Shown here: piece after piece, positions 1 through 7,326 of the stretch | How the letters are laid out: every line of letters begins with the position of its first letter | Numbering within the stretch: the stretch's first letter is position 1 | Assembly: GCA_903953615.1 (NCBI GenBank) | Contig: CAJBKH010000329.1 | Location: forward strand, 1 to 10,590 | Direction: 5' to 3' | DNA from: an uncultured Bacteroidota bacterium | Lineage (GTDB): Bacteria > Bacteroidota > Bacteroidia > NS11-12g > UBA955 | DNA length: 10,590 nucleotides | Made by a program: the position numbers and the translations under genes | The notes under the pieces: model-generated | What the model saw: only the letters and a program-made list of their open reading frames with translations | What the model was told of the DNA's origin: nothing | Databases searched by the model: none

Positions 1-1353
1 GATTATAGTTTTGTTAGTGGCGAAAGTTTGCCAATTCAAGTGAACATTGGTGAATTAATTTATGCTGGCGGCAAACAATTAGATGGTTTATTGGAATTGG
101 TGGTAGTAAAAGAAGTTTCACAAAGTTACCTAACAAATTTATGGAACAATCCGGTATTCAATAAAAAACAGCCCTTACAACATAGCACTTATGATACCAT
201 CGGTAAATATTTTACCTATGCTGTTTTAGCAATTGGTTTAATAGCGGGCATGTATTGGTTAAATCTAGGTGAAACCAAATTAATGTGGAATGCCATTACA
301 ACTGTTTTAATTGTTGCATGTCCATGCGCATTATTGCTTTCACAAAATTACACGAACGGCAATATTTTGCGAATATTTGGCTTAAATAAATTCTATTTGA
401 GGTCCCCTGAAATTATTGAAAGACTCTCGCAAATTACGCATATCGTTCTTGATAAAACAGGCACCCTTACACAAACCAAAGGATCGAATGTCAAGTATTC
501 AGGCAAGGTTATCGACCAAGCTATACAATCCGATATCGCTTCCTTATTAAAACAATCTTCTCATCCTGCAAGCAAATTGGTTAGCGCGTTTTTAAACATT
601 CAGGATGTTTCGGAAGTGAACGATTTTAAAGAAACAGATGGACAAGGTATTGAAGGCTGGGTGAATGAAAAGCATATCAAAATTGGTTCTCCAAAATTTG
701 TTGGAGGTGAATATTACAAAGATAAACAAGGTACAAAAGTAATTGTGAGCATTGATGGCATTATTATAGGCGAATACATCATTTCTAATAAATATAGATT
801 TGGTGTTTCTAGACTCATTCAATCCTTAAAGAAAAAATATACTCTGTCTTTAATTTCTGGCGACAATGATACCGAGTTAACACATATACAAGATTTGTTA
901 GGAAAAGAAAGCGATGTGTTTTTTAATCAAAGTCCACAACAAAAATTGGATTATGTGCAAGAGTTGCAAAGTAAACATCATTTAAATGTGATGATGATTG
1001 GCGATGGATTAAATGATTCTGGCGCATTGAAACAAAGCGATATTGGTATCGCAGTTGCTGACACGGGCAATAATTTTACACCTTCATCTGATGGTGTGAT
1101 CGACAGCTCGAAACTTGCCAATCTAAATACCTTCATACAATTTGCAATTGCTGGCAAAAAAATTATATTAATTACATTTTCAATTTCGGCCATCTACAAT
1201 ATTATCGGTTTATACTTTGCTGTTCAAGGCATTTTATCGCCAGTTGTTGCAGCCATCTTGATGCCATGTAGTTCGATTACAATTATTGCTTTAACCTATG
1301 GATTAACCGAATGGTTGTCGAAATATTACCACTTAAAAGAAGTCACTAAATAA
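1..1353 (+). CDS. ccoI: CcoI/FixI-type copper-transporting P1B ATPase, 5' end missing
   Basis: Integral membrane cation pump of the P1B heavy-metal ATPase family. By family knowledge and context it moves copper across the inner membrane for the CuB centre of cbb3 oxidase. The frame is open from base 1, so the N-terminal metal-binding domain and first membrane helices lie outside the window; the TTG at 28 is internal. Visible landmarks, in codons from base 1, are the actuator loop SGES at 6-9, the intramembrane metal motif CPC at 107-109 (nt 319-327), the phosphorylation motif DKTGT from Asp151, the P1B-specific HP dipeptide at 188-189, and the hinge GDGLND at nt 1000-1017. The last helix carries MPCSS (nt 1261-1275), with a Cys in the Met/Ser motif region that helps bind metal in CopA-like pumps. 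It sits 10 nt before the CBS gene and directly upstream of ccoS and ccoNO, which favours CcoI over a detoxifying CopA. Confidence 0.93.
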   Translation, partial: DYSFVSGESLPIQVNIGELIYAGGKQLDGLLELVVVKEVSQSYLTNLWNNPVFNKKQPLQHSTYDTIGKYFTYAVLAIGLIAGMYWLNLGETKLMWNAITTVLIVACPCALLLSQNYTNGNILRIFGLNKFYLRSPEIIERLSQITHIVLDKTGTLTQTKGSNVKYSGKVIDQAIQSDIASLLKQSSHPASKLVSAFLNIQDVSEVNDFKETDGQGIEGWVNEKHIKIGSPKFVGGEYYKDKQGTKVIVSIDGIIIGEYIISNKYRFGVSRLIQSLKKKYTLSLISGDNDTELTHIQDLLGKESDVFFNQSPQQKLDYVQELQSKHHLNVMMIGDGLNDSGALKQSDIGIAVADTGNNFTPSSDGVIDSSKLANLNTFIQFAIAGKKIILITFSISAIYNIIGLYFAVQGILSPVVAAILMPCSSITIIALTYGLTEWLSKYYHLKEVTK

Positions 1354-1363
1354 AATAAATAAA

Positions 1364-1780
1364 ATGAAAAAGAGAGAACCTATCAGCCACATCATGACCA
1401 AGAATGTTCATTTTGTCAACCAAAATGACACACTTCAGACTGCTGTCAACATGATAAAAACGGAAAACATTCATCACCTACCTGTCATGAACGGCAATTC
1501 GGTTGTGGGAATTATCAGCAGTACCGATATCAATCGATTGACGTTTGGTAACCTATACCAAAACCAAGAGGGATCGGAGGCCGCAGTAGTTAGTTCATTA
1601 ACAATCGAACAAGTAATGACAGCACAACCGCGTGTTGTAAATGCAGAAGATTCAATTAAAGAAGTAGCAGAAGTATTTGCTGAAGCGCATTTTCATGCAC
1701 TACCGGTTTTAGAAAACAATCAGTTGGTAGGTATTGTAACCACCACTGATATGATAAAATATTTAATAGAACAATACTAA
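1364..1780 (+). CDS. Tandem CBS-domain protein inside the cbb3 operon
   Basis: A 138-residue soluble protein made of little more than two CBS domains, at about residues 8-60 and 83-138, joined by a short linker. There is no signal peptide or membrane segment, so it is cytoplasmic. CBS pairs form Bateman modules that bind adenine nucleotides. Both halves keep the ribose-contacting pattern G-h-h-S/T-x-x-D: GIISSTD at 49-55 and GIVTTTD at 123-129, so both sites look competent. No fused enzyme, channel or DNA-binding domain is present, so any effect must come through a partner. It lies 10 nt after ccoI and 5 nt before ccoS, which implies co-expression with the oxidase. A role in sensing AMP/ATP for CcoI or oxidase assembly is inference from position only. 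The ATG at 1364 follows an A-rich leader with no clear Shine-Dalgarno. Confidence 0.9.
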   Translation: MKKREPISHIMTKNVHFVNQNDTLQTAVNMIKTENIHHLPVMNGNSVVGIISSTDINRLTFGNLYQNQEGSEAAVVSSLTIEQVMTAQPRVVNAEDSIKEVAEVFAEAHFHALPVLENNQLVGIVTTTDMIKYLIEQY

Positions 1781-1785
1781 AAATT

Positions 1786-1962
1786 ATGAGTGTAATTATC
1801 ATATTATTAATTGTGAGCATACTAATTGCTGGCGGTTTTTTAATAGGATTCCTTTGGAGTGTAAAAGATGGACAATTCGATGATCAACAAAGTCCAGCGC
1901 AAAGAATGTTATTCGATAATGAACTTAAAATAAATCAAACAAATTTAAAAAATACAAAGTAA
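1786..1962 (+). CDS. ccoS: CcoS, cbb3 oxidase maturation protein
   Basis: A 58-codon single-pass membrane protein. Residues 2-24 form one hydrophobic helix ending at Trp24. The CcoS family signature follows on the cytoplasmic side: Trp, a short spacer, then GQFDD (29-33), and a SPAQRML stretch ending in a polar, Lys/Asn-rich tail. Genetic work in Proteobacteria shows CcoS is needed for cofactor insertion (heme b and CuB) into CcoN and that it works with CcoI. The reading frame is complete from ATG 1786 to TAA 1960-1962. It sits 5 nt after the CBS gene and 6 nt before ccoNO. Length and signature agree well with the family; the only doubt is the usual one for a very short gene. Confidence 0.92.
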   Translation: MSVIIILLIVSILIAGGFLIGFLWSVKDGQFDDQQSPAQRMLFDNELKINQTNLKNTK

Positions 1963-1968
1963 CAACAT

Positions 1969-4095
1969 ATGAGTTTAGACAAATTTTACTACGACAACAA
2001 GCTCCCGAAATTTTTTGCCATTGCATGTATTTTCTGGGGTGCTGTAGGAATGTTATTGGGCGTAATTGCAGCCTTTCAATTGGCATTCCCAGTTCTTAAT
2101 TTTAGCGAATACTTTCCGCATTTAGCCTTTGGTCGTTTGCGACCAGTTCACACAAATGCTGTGATATTTGCCTTTGTTGGTAATGGTATCTTCACTGGCG
2201 TTTATTATGCCATTCCAAGATTGCTAAAAACACCAATGTGGAGCAAAAAATTAGGAAATATTCACTTTTGGGGTTGGCAATTTATTATTGTTTGTGCAGC
2301 TGTGTCGTTATTAATGGGTTTCACAACTGGTAAAGAATATGCCGAATTAGAATGGCCAATTGATATTTTAATTACCCTTATTTGGGTGGTATTTGGTATC
2401 AATATGTTTGCCACAATTATTACCAGAAGAGAACGCCATTTATATGTTGCCATTTGGTTCTTTATTGCATCATGGGTAACAGTAGCCATGTTGCACATTG
2501 TAAATTCATTTGAAATTCCAGTTTCATTCATGAAAAGTTATTCATGGTATGCTGGTGTTCAAGATGCCTTGGTTCAGTGGTGGTATGGTCATAATGCGGT
2601 AGCATTTTTCTTAACTACACCGTACTTAGGTTTGATGTATTACTTTTTACCAAAAGCGGCCAACCGTCCGGTATATTCTTACCGTTTAAGTATTGTTCAC
2701 TTTTGGAGTTTAATCTTCTTATATATTTGGGCTGGTCCACACCATTTATTGTATACTGCTTTGCCTGATTGGGCACAATCATTAGGTACTGCATTCTCAA
2801 TTATGTTGATTTTACCAAGTTGGGGTGGTATGTTAAATGGTTTATTCACTTTAAGAGGAGCCTGGGATAAAGTGCGCGAGGACCCTGTTTTAAAATTCTT
2901 CGTTGTTGCTGTAACATGTTATGGTATGAGCACATTCGAAGGCCCTATGCTATCATTGAAAAATGTTAATGCAATTTCTCACTACAGCGACTGGACAGTA
3001 GCACACGTTCACATTGGCGCTTTGGGATGGAATGGTTTCTTAACATTTGGTATGATGTATTGGTTGATACCAAAATTATTCAAAACCAAATTGTATTCAG
3101 TTAAACTTGCTGCAACGCATTTCTGGATTGGCACACTAGGTATTTTATTATACGCTATCCCAATGTATTGGAGCGCATTCCGTTCATACTTTATGATGAA
3201 AGCCTTCACACCAGAAGGTCAATTACAATACACTTTCATTGACATTGTTCAAACAGTAACACCATTCTATATTATTAGAGCCGTTGGTGGAACTATCTTC
3301 TTGATTGGTGTATTCATAATGATATATAACTTGATTAAAACAGCTAAACAAGGTTCATTCCTTGCAACTGAAGAAGCTGAAGCACCTGCACTTGAAAAAG
3401 AATACCGTGCACCATCCAATTCAATTTGGCATAGCTTTATTGAAAGAAAACCAATCTTGTTATTGGTTTTAAGTTTGGTCGTAGTTGGCATTGGTGGTGT
3501 AATAGAATTGGTACCTACTTTCTTGGTAAAAGAAAATATCCCAACCATTGCATCTGTTAAGCCTTATACGCCACTTGAATTACAAGGGCGAGATATTTAC
3601 ATCAGAGAAGGTTGTTATAACTGTCACTCACAAATGATTCGTCCTTTTAGATATGAAGTGAAACGTTATGGAGAATATTCAAAAGCAGGGGAGTTTGTAT
3701 ACGACCATCCATTCCAATGGGGAAGTAAACGTACTGGTCCGGATTTGGCGAGAGAAGGTATTAATCAACCAAGCGTGGCTTGGCACTTCGACCACATGAT
3801 GGAACCGACTTTAACATCTCCAGGATCTGTAATGCCATCCTACCCTTCTTTATATGAGAATGACATCGATGTAGCAAGTACTAATTCTAAGATACATGCC
3901 ATGCGTAAAATGGGTGTTCCCTATCCTGATGGATATGAAGCTGAGGCCAACAATGATTTAATGAAACAAGCTGAAACCATTGCCAATGAATTAAGAACTG
4001 GCAAGAAAGTTAAGATTGCAAGTAACAAAGAAATCATTGCCATGATCGCTTATTTAAAACGTTTAGGAACTGATATCAATTTAGAAAAAAAATAA
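1969..4095 (+). CDS. ccoNO: Fused CcoN-CcoO: catalytic subunit I plus mono-heme subunit II of cbb3 oxidase
   Basis: A 708-residue protein that combines two subunits usually encoded separately. Residues 1-460 are CcoN, the multi-helix heme-copper core that reduces O2 and pumps protons. Ligands align one residue off Pseudomonas stutzeri CcoN: H61 and H348 for low-spin heme b, H346 for heme b3, H208/H258/H259 for CuB, the cross-linked Tyr at Y252, and the conserved Glu in FEGP at E324. A linker rich in Glu and Ala (about 461-490) leads to the CcoO anchor helix (about 494-515). The periplasmic cytochrome c domain has CYNCH at 549-553 and a probable axial Met622 in VMPSYP. The CcoO C-terminal pattern around AMRKMGVPYPDG follows. 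No stop or frameshift separates the halves. Fused CcoNO is known in Bacteroidota. ATG 1969 lies 6 nt after ccoS, and ccoQ follows 7 nt downstream. Confidence 0.97.
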   Translation: MSLDKFYYDNKLPKFFAIACIFWGAVGMLLGVIAAFQLAFPVLNFSEYFPHLAFGRLRPVHTNAVIFAFVGNGIFTGVYYAIPRLLKTPMWSKKLGNIHFWGWQFIIVCAAVSLLMGFTTGKEYAELEWPIDILITLIWVVFGINMFATIITRRERHLYVAIWFFIASWVTVAMLHIVNSFEIPVSFMKSYSWYAGVQDALVQWWYGHNAVAFFLTTPYLGLMYYFLPKAANRPVYSYRLSIVHFWSLIFLYIWAGPHHLLYTALPDWAQSLGTAFSIMLILPSWGGMLNGLFTLRGAWDKVREDPVLKFFVVAVTCYGMSTFEGPMLSLKNVNAISHYSDWTVAHVHIGALGWNGFLTFGMMYWLIPKLFKTKLYSVKLAATHFWIGTLGILLYAIPMYWSAFRSYFMMKAFTPEGQLQYTFIDIVQTVTPFYIIRAVGGTIFLIGVFIMIYNLIKTAKQGSFLATEEAEAPALEKEYRAPSNSIWHSFIERKPILLLVLSLVVVGIGGVIELVPTFLVKENIPTIASVKPYTPLELQGRDIYIREGCYNCHSQMIRPFRYEVKRYGEYSKAGEFVYDHPFQWGSKRTGPDLAREGINQPSVAWHFDHMMEPTLTSPGSVMPSYPSLYENDIDVASTNSKIHAMRKMGVPYPDGYEAEANNDLMKQAETIANELRTGKKVKIASNKEIIAMIAYLKRLGTDINLEKK

Positions 4096-4102
4096 TAAGA
4101 TC

Positions 4103-4273
4103 ATGAAATTTTCAACATATTTAGAAAAAATAGCCGGTGTAAGTATCTACCCTGTAGTATCGCTTGTAATGTTTGTAGCCTTCTTTGCTATCGTAACATT
4201 CTGGATTTACAGTATCGATAAAAGTGAAATTGAAAGAATTGAAAACTTACCATTGGACGATAAAAAAAATTAA
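4103..4273 (+). CDS. ccoQ: CcoQ/FixQ-like small cbb3 oxidase subunit
   Basis: A 56-codon reading frame between ccoNO and ccoP, starting at ATG 4103 and ending at TAA 4271-4273. One membrane helix spans roughly residues 16-36, rich in Val and Phe and ending in TFWIYSIDK. A short acidic/lysine tail follows, with DDKKN at the end. This is the expected shape of CcoQ: one helix, a W/F-rich exit and an acidic cytoplasmic tail. CcoQ is reported to stabilise the complex, and the family is poorly conserved in sequence. The call therefore rests on position (N/O, then Q, then P), size and topology. Gaps are 7 nt before and 4 nt after, so the gene is embedded in the operon. Confidence 0.85.
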   Translation: MKFSTYLEKIAGVSIYPVVSLVMFVAFFAIVTFWIYSIDKSEIERIENLPLDDKKN

Positions 4274-4277
4274 GCAT

Positions 4278-5459
4278 ATGACTAAAAATAATTTTAAAAA
4301 AATAGCATCAAGTATATTGGCCATTGCCAGTCCCTGTTTTTTATTTGGGGCCGATGCAGCCGCTGCTGTTGTGGCCCCTGCAAAGAGCAGTCTTGATATC
4401 AATGTATTATTAACCATCGTGGCAATCATATTATTATTGCCACTCTATATCTCAAGTAAAACATTTTTGTTAGTAGCAAAAGATTTTGCAAACAAAAGAA
4501 AAAACGCTTCTGAATTAATGAGTAAAGCAGCTACATTGGCAATGTTCTTATTCTTTACACAAGGTGCATTTGCACAAACAGCAGAGGCAGTTACTGGTCC
4601 GCGCTCTGGTGATTTATTTTCGAGTGCAACAACAACTTGGATATTGGTTGTAGGGATTGCCGTAATCGCTATGCTCATTGTCTACTTTTCATTCCTTACC
4701 AATTCGTTTATAAATCAAAAAACTGCTGAAACAAACGCAACTATTGCTAAAGCTAACAATACAGTTGTAGAATCTAACGAAGAAAGTTGGTGGAAAACAC
4801 TTTGGAACAAAATGAATAGTTTTAAACCATTGACAGAAGAAGCTAACATAGACACTGGTCATAGTTATGATGGCATAAGGGAACTAGATAATATTACGCC
4901 ACCATGGTTTATTGCAGGATTTATTGGATCAATCATTTTTGCTGCGATTTATTTATTTAATTACCATGTAAGCAAATCATCGCCTTTACAAATTGAAGAA
5001 TACAATATTGAAATGGCCGAAGCTGCTAAAGAAGATATTGCAAGATTGGCTATACAAGGCAACAAGGTTGACGAAAATTCGGTAACCATGTTGAGTGGAA
5101 ATGATATTGAACTAGGTAAAAAAGTATTTGCTGCTAAAAACTGTGCTTCATGTCATGGCGCTACTGGTGGCAGTATGCCAGGTGGTGTGGGTCCAAATTT
5201 AGCAGATGATTATTGGATTCATGGTGGTTCTATCAAAGATGTATTTAAATCTTTAAAATATGGTTGGCCTGAGAAAGGCATGATTTCTTGGAAGGATCAA
5301 TTATCTGCAAAAGAAATGGCACAGGTATCAAGTTATATTTTGTCTTTGAAAGGCAGTAATCCTGTTGGCGCAAAAGAGCCTCAAGGCGATTTATACAAGG
5401 AAGAAGCAGCTGAAAACGCGACTGATTCACTGACAAAAGATTCTACAATAACTAAATAA
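4278..5459 (+). CDS. ccoP: CcoP, mono-heme cytochrome c subunit III of cbb3 oxidase
   Basis: A 393-residue membrane-anchored cytochrome c that passes electrons to CcoO and CcoN. ATG 4278 is preferred: an in-frame GTG at 4224 would overlap ccoQ by 50 bases and spoil the signal-like N-terminus. Hydrophobic segments lie at about 6-30, 38-66, 84-99, 119-142 and 209-228. The FixP N-terminal signature is clear at H195-YDGI-REL with a nearby PPW, followed by the anchor helix. One heme c site is present, CASCH at 289-293, with probable axial Met335 in GMISWK. Proteobacterial CcoP has two heme c sites; a single one is usual for Bacteroidota. The N-terminal part before residue 190 is long and holds two signal-peptide-like stretches, the second ending AFA-QT near residue 99. 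The tail after 365 is polar and low in complexity. ccoG follows 7 nt downstream. Confidence 0.94.
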   Translation: MTKNNFKKIASSILAIASPCFLFGADAAAAVVAPAKSSLDINVLLTIVAIILLLPLYISSKTFLLVAKDFANKRKNASELMSKAATLAMFLFFTQGAFAQTAEAVTGPRSGDLFSSATTTWILVVGIAVIAMLIVYFSFLTNSFINQKTAETNATIAKANNTVVESNEESWWKTLWNKMNSFKPLTEEANIDTGHSYDGIRELDNITPPWFIAGFIGSIIFAAIYLFNYHVSKSSPLQIEEYNIEMAEAAKEDIARLAIQGNKVDENSVTMLSGNDIELGKKVFAAKNCASCHGATGGSMPGGVGPNLADDYWIHGGSIKDVFKSLKYGWPEKGMISWKDQLSAKEMAQVSSYILSLKGSNPVGAKEPQGDLYKEEAAENATDSLTKDSTITK

Positions 5460-5466
5460 AAACAAA

Positions 5467-6870
5467 GTGACAGACGAAGAACTCTTGCATGCAGAAACTT
5501 TCCGAGACAGGGTTAGTAATGTTACCGACAAAGGCAAAAGAAATTGGATTTATGCCTTAAAACCAAAAGGAAAGTGGACGAACTATCGCAAGTATTTAGC
5601 GTTCTTTTATTTGATTATATTTTTTGCGCTTCCCTTTATCAAAGTGAATGATTTACCATTCATGATGATAAATATATTGGAAGGAAAATTTATTCTCTTT
5701 AGTAAGATTTTCTGGCCACAGGATTTCTTCATCTTCGCAATTGCAATGATTACATTTATTGTATTCGTTGTCCTGTTTACAGTTGTTTTCGGACGACTGT
5801 TTTGTGGATGGGTGTGTCCGCAAACCATTTTTATGGAATTTATTTTCCGACCTATTGAATGGATGATTGAAGGCACACCTACCCAACAAAGAAAATTAAA
5901 TGATGGCAGTTGGACAGTCGAAAAGGTCTTTAAAAAATCAATCAAACATTTTCTTTTCTTGGTTATTTCATTTGCCATTGCCCATACGTTCTTAGCTTAT
6001 ATTCTTGGCATCGATGAAGTGATTGCGATTGTCAAAGAACCTATGGAGGATAATATTGGATTGCTCACTGGCTTAATCATCTTTACATTATTATTCTATG
6101 GTGTTTATGCTTATGTAAGAGACATTGTATGTACCACTATTTGTCCATATGGCCGATTGCAGAGTGTAATGTTTGATAAAGACACCATGCAAATTTCTTA
6201 TGATTATAAACGCGGTGAACCACGCGGAAAATTCAAAAAGGGCGTTGAAAGAACAGAAGGTGATTGTATCGGTTGTAACAAATGTGTGCATGTATGTCCA
6301 ACAGGCATCGATATTCGAGATGGTATTCAAATGGAATGCATCGGCTGTACAGCGTGTATTGACGCTTGTAATGATGTTATGGAGAGCTTGAACTTTGAAA
6401 AAGGGCTGATTCGTTATGCATCAGAAAATGAAATAAGCACGGGTAAAAAATTTCATTTCAATACCCGCATGAAAGCTTATACAGTATTACTATCAATTCT
6501 ATTGGTGGTAATGGTTGTCATGATAGTGAGCCGTAAAACTGTAGATTCCTATATCACAAGGATTAAAGGACAAACATATCAAGAAATGCCGGGCCATAAA
6601 ATCAGCAATCTTTATGAGGCTAAGATTATAAACAAAACAAGAGAAGAAATACCTGTAACTTTGAAATTAGAAGGAATGAATGGTGATGTAAAATTAATAG
6701 GCAACAAAAACATTGTACTAAAAAAAGAGTCGATTGGTCAATTTACGTTTTTCTTAGAGATACCAGAATCAGAAGTATTACACCACAGCACAAAAATTAA
6801 AATTGGCGTGTATAGAAATGGGGAGAGAATTCAAACCATTAAAACAAAATTCTTAGGGCCATATCAATAA
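5467..6870 (+). CDS. ccoG: CcoG/RdxA/FixG, membrane iron-sulfur protein for cbb3 maturation
   Basis: A 467-residue inner-membrane protein. Work on Rhodobacter CcoG supports a role as a cupric reductase feeding Cu(I) to cbb3 assembly. Membrane helices lie near 43-60, 87-108, 160-180, 197-216 and 336-354. Cys pairs sit at helix ends, C113/C117 in FCGWVCP and C222/C226 in CTTICP, as in NapH-like proteins. The cytoplasmic domain has two 4Cys ferredoxin motifs: C267, C270, C273, C277 and C291, C294, C297, C301. Residues about 365-467 form the Ig-like FixG C-terminal domain. The start is GTG at 5467; the first in-frame ATG lies inside the second half of the first helix, so GTG is the only sensible start. 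It sits 7 nt after ccoP and 18 nt before ccoH. Confidence 0.96.
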   Translation: MTDEELLHAETFRDRVSNVTDKGKRNWIYALKPKGKWTNYRKYLAFFYLIIFFALPFIKVNDLPFMMINILEGKFILFSKIFWPQDFFIFAIAMITFIVFVVLFTVVFGRLFCGWVCPQTIFMEFIFRPIEWMIEGTPTQQRKLNDGSWTVEKVFKKSIKHFLFLVISFAIAHTFLAYILGIDEVIAIVKEPMEDNIGLLTGLIIFTLLFYGVYAYVRDIVCTTICPYGRLQSVMFDKDTMQISYDYKRGEPRGKFKKGVERTEGDCIGCNKCVHVCPTGIDIRDGIQMECIGCTACIDACNDVMESLNFEKGLIRYASENEISTGKKFHFNTRMKAYTVLLSILLVVMVVMIVSRKTVDSYITRIKGQTYQEMPGHKISNLYEAKIINKTREEIPVTLKLEGMNGDVKLIGNKNIVLKKESIGQFTFFLEIPESEVLHHSTKIKIGVYRNGERIQTIKTKFLGPYQ

Positions 6871-6888
6871 ATAACTAATAAAATAAAA

Positions 6889-7326
6889 ATGAATTGGGGA
6901 CATAAACTAACGGTAGTAATCGGTATTTTCATATTGGCCATGTTAAGCATGGTGTACTTGGCTTTTCAACAAACCAACGACATGGTGGATACCAATTATT
7001 ACGACAAGGAGCTAAAGTATCAATTAAAAATTGACGCAGCTCAAAACTTAAATGCTGCATCAACCGAAGTATTGGTTACGCAATTTGAAAAGAATGTAAA
7101 AATTTTACTTCCAAAAAATTTGATAAAAAATTTCGCGAATGGCAAACTAGAATTTTTAAAAAGCGATGATAAAAGAAGAGATCTTAATTTAAGTTTTCAG
7201 CCAGATACTGCTGGTCAATTTATCATTGATGGTAAGCGATTTGTGAGAGGACTGTATAAAGTTAGATTACAGTGGGAAAGTGAAGATAAATCGTATTACA
7301 GAGAACAAGATTTAATGTTGGAATAA
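6889..7326 (+). CDS. ccoH: CcoH/FixH family assembly protein
   Basis: A 145-residue protein with one N-terminal membrane helix (about 5-27) and a periplasmic beta-rich domain. The FixH signature just after the helix is visible as NYYDKELKYQ at 36-45. CcoH in Proteobacteria stays associated with the assembled cbb3 oxidase and stabilises it; the same role is likely here. The remainder is weakly conserved but keeps the pattern of a short immunoglobulin-like fold ending in basic and aromatic residues. The gene starts 18 nt after ccoG behind a run of A/T. Its TAA shares one base with the ATG of the next gene, a strong sign of translational coupling to the DsbD_2-type protein. Confidence 0.93.
   Translation: MNWGHKLTVVIGIFILAMLSMVYLAFQQTNDMVDTNYYDKELKYQLKIDAAQNLNAASTEVLVTQFEKNVKILLPKNLIKNFANGKLEFLKSDDKRRDLNLSFQPDTAGQFIIDGKRFVRGLYKVRLQWESEDKSYYREQDLMLE

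Noticed and set aside
28..30. TTG as the start of the ccoI reading frame
   Set aside because: The frame is open to base 1 and the preceding codons encode the SGES actuator loop, which belongs inside the ATPase; the gene starts left of the window.
592..822. Minus-strand open frames opposite ccoI (and similar ones opposite ccoNO, ccoP, ccoG)
   Set aside because: They lie antisense to genes with clear family motifs and show no recognisable domains or start signals.
4224..4277. GTG start that would lengthen CcoP by 18 residues
   Set aside because: The extension overlaps the end of ccoQ and adds a charged stretch ahead of a good signal-like N-terminus; ATG 4278 lies 4 nt after the ccoQ stop.
4335..4337. 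Lipoprotein cysteine (residue 20) in the CcoP signal region
   Set aside because: The residue before the Cys is Pro, which does not fit a lipobox, and hydrophobic sequence continues after it.
6173..6391. Cys-containing plus-strand frame within ccoG
   Set aside because: It is a shadow of the ferredoxin-motif region of ccoG in another frame; the ccoG frame carries all the family motifs.
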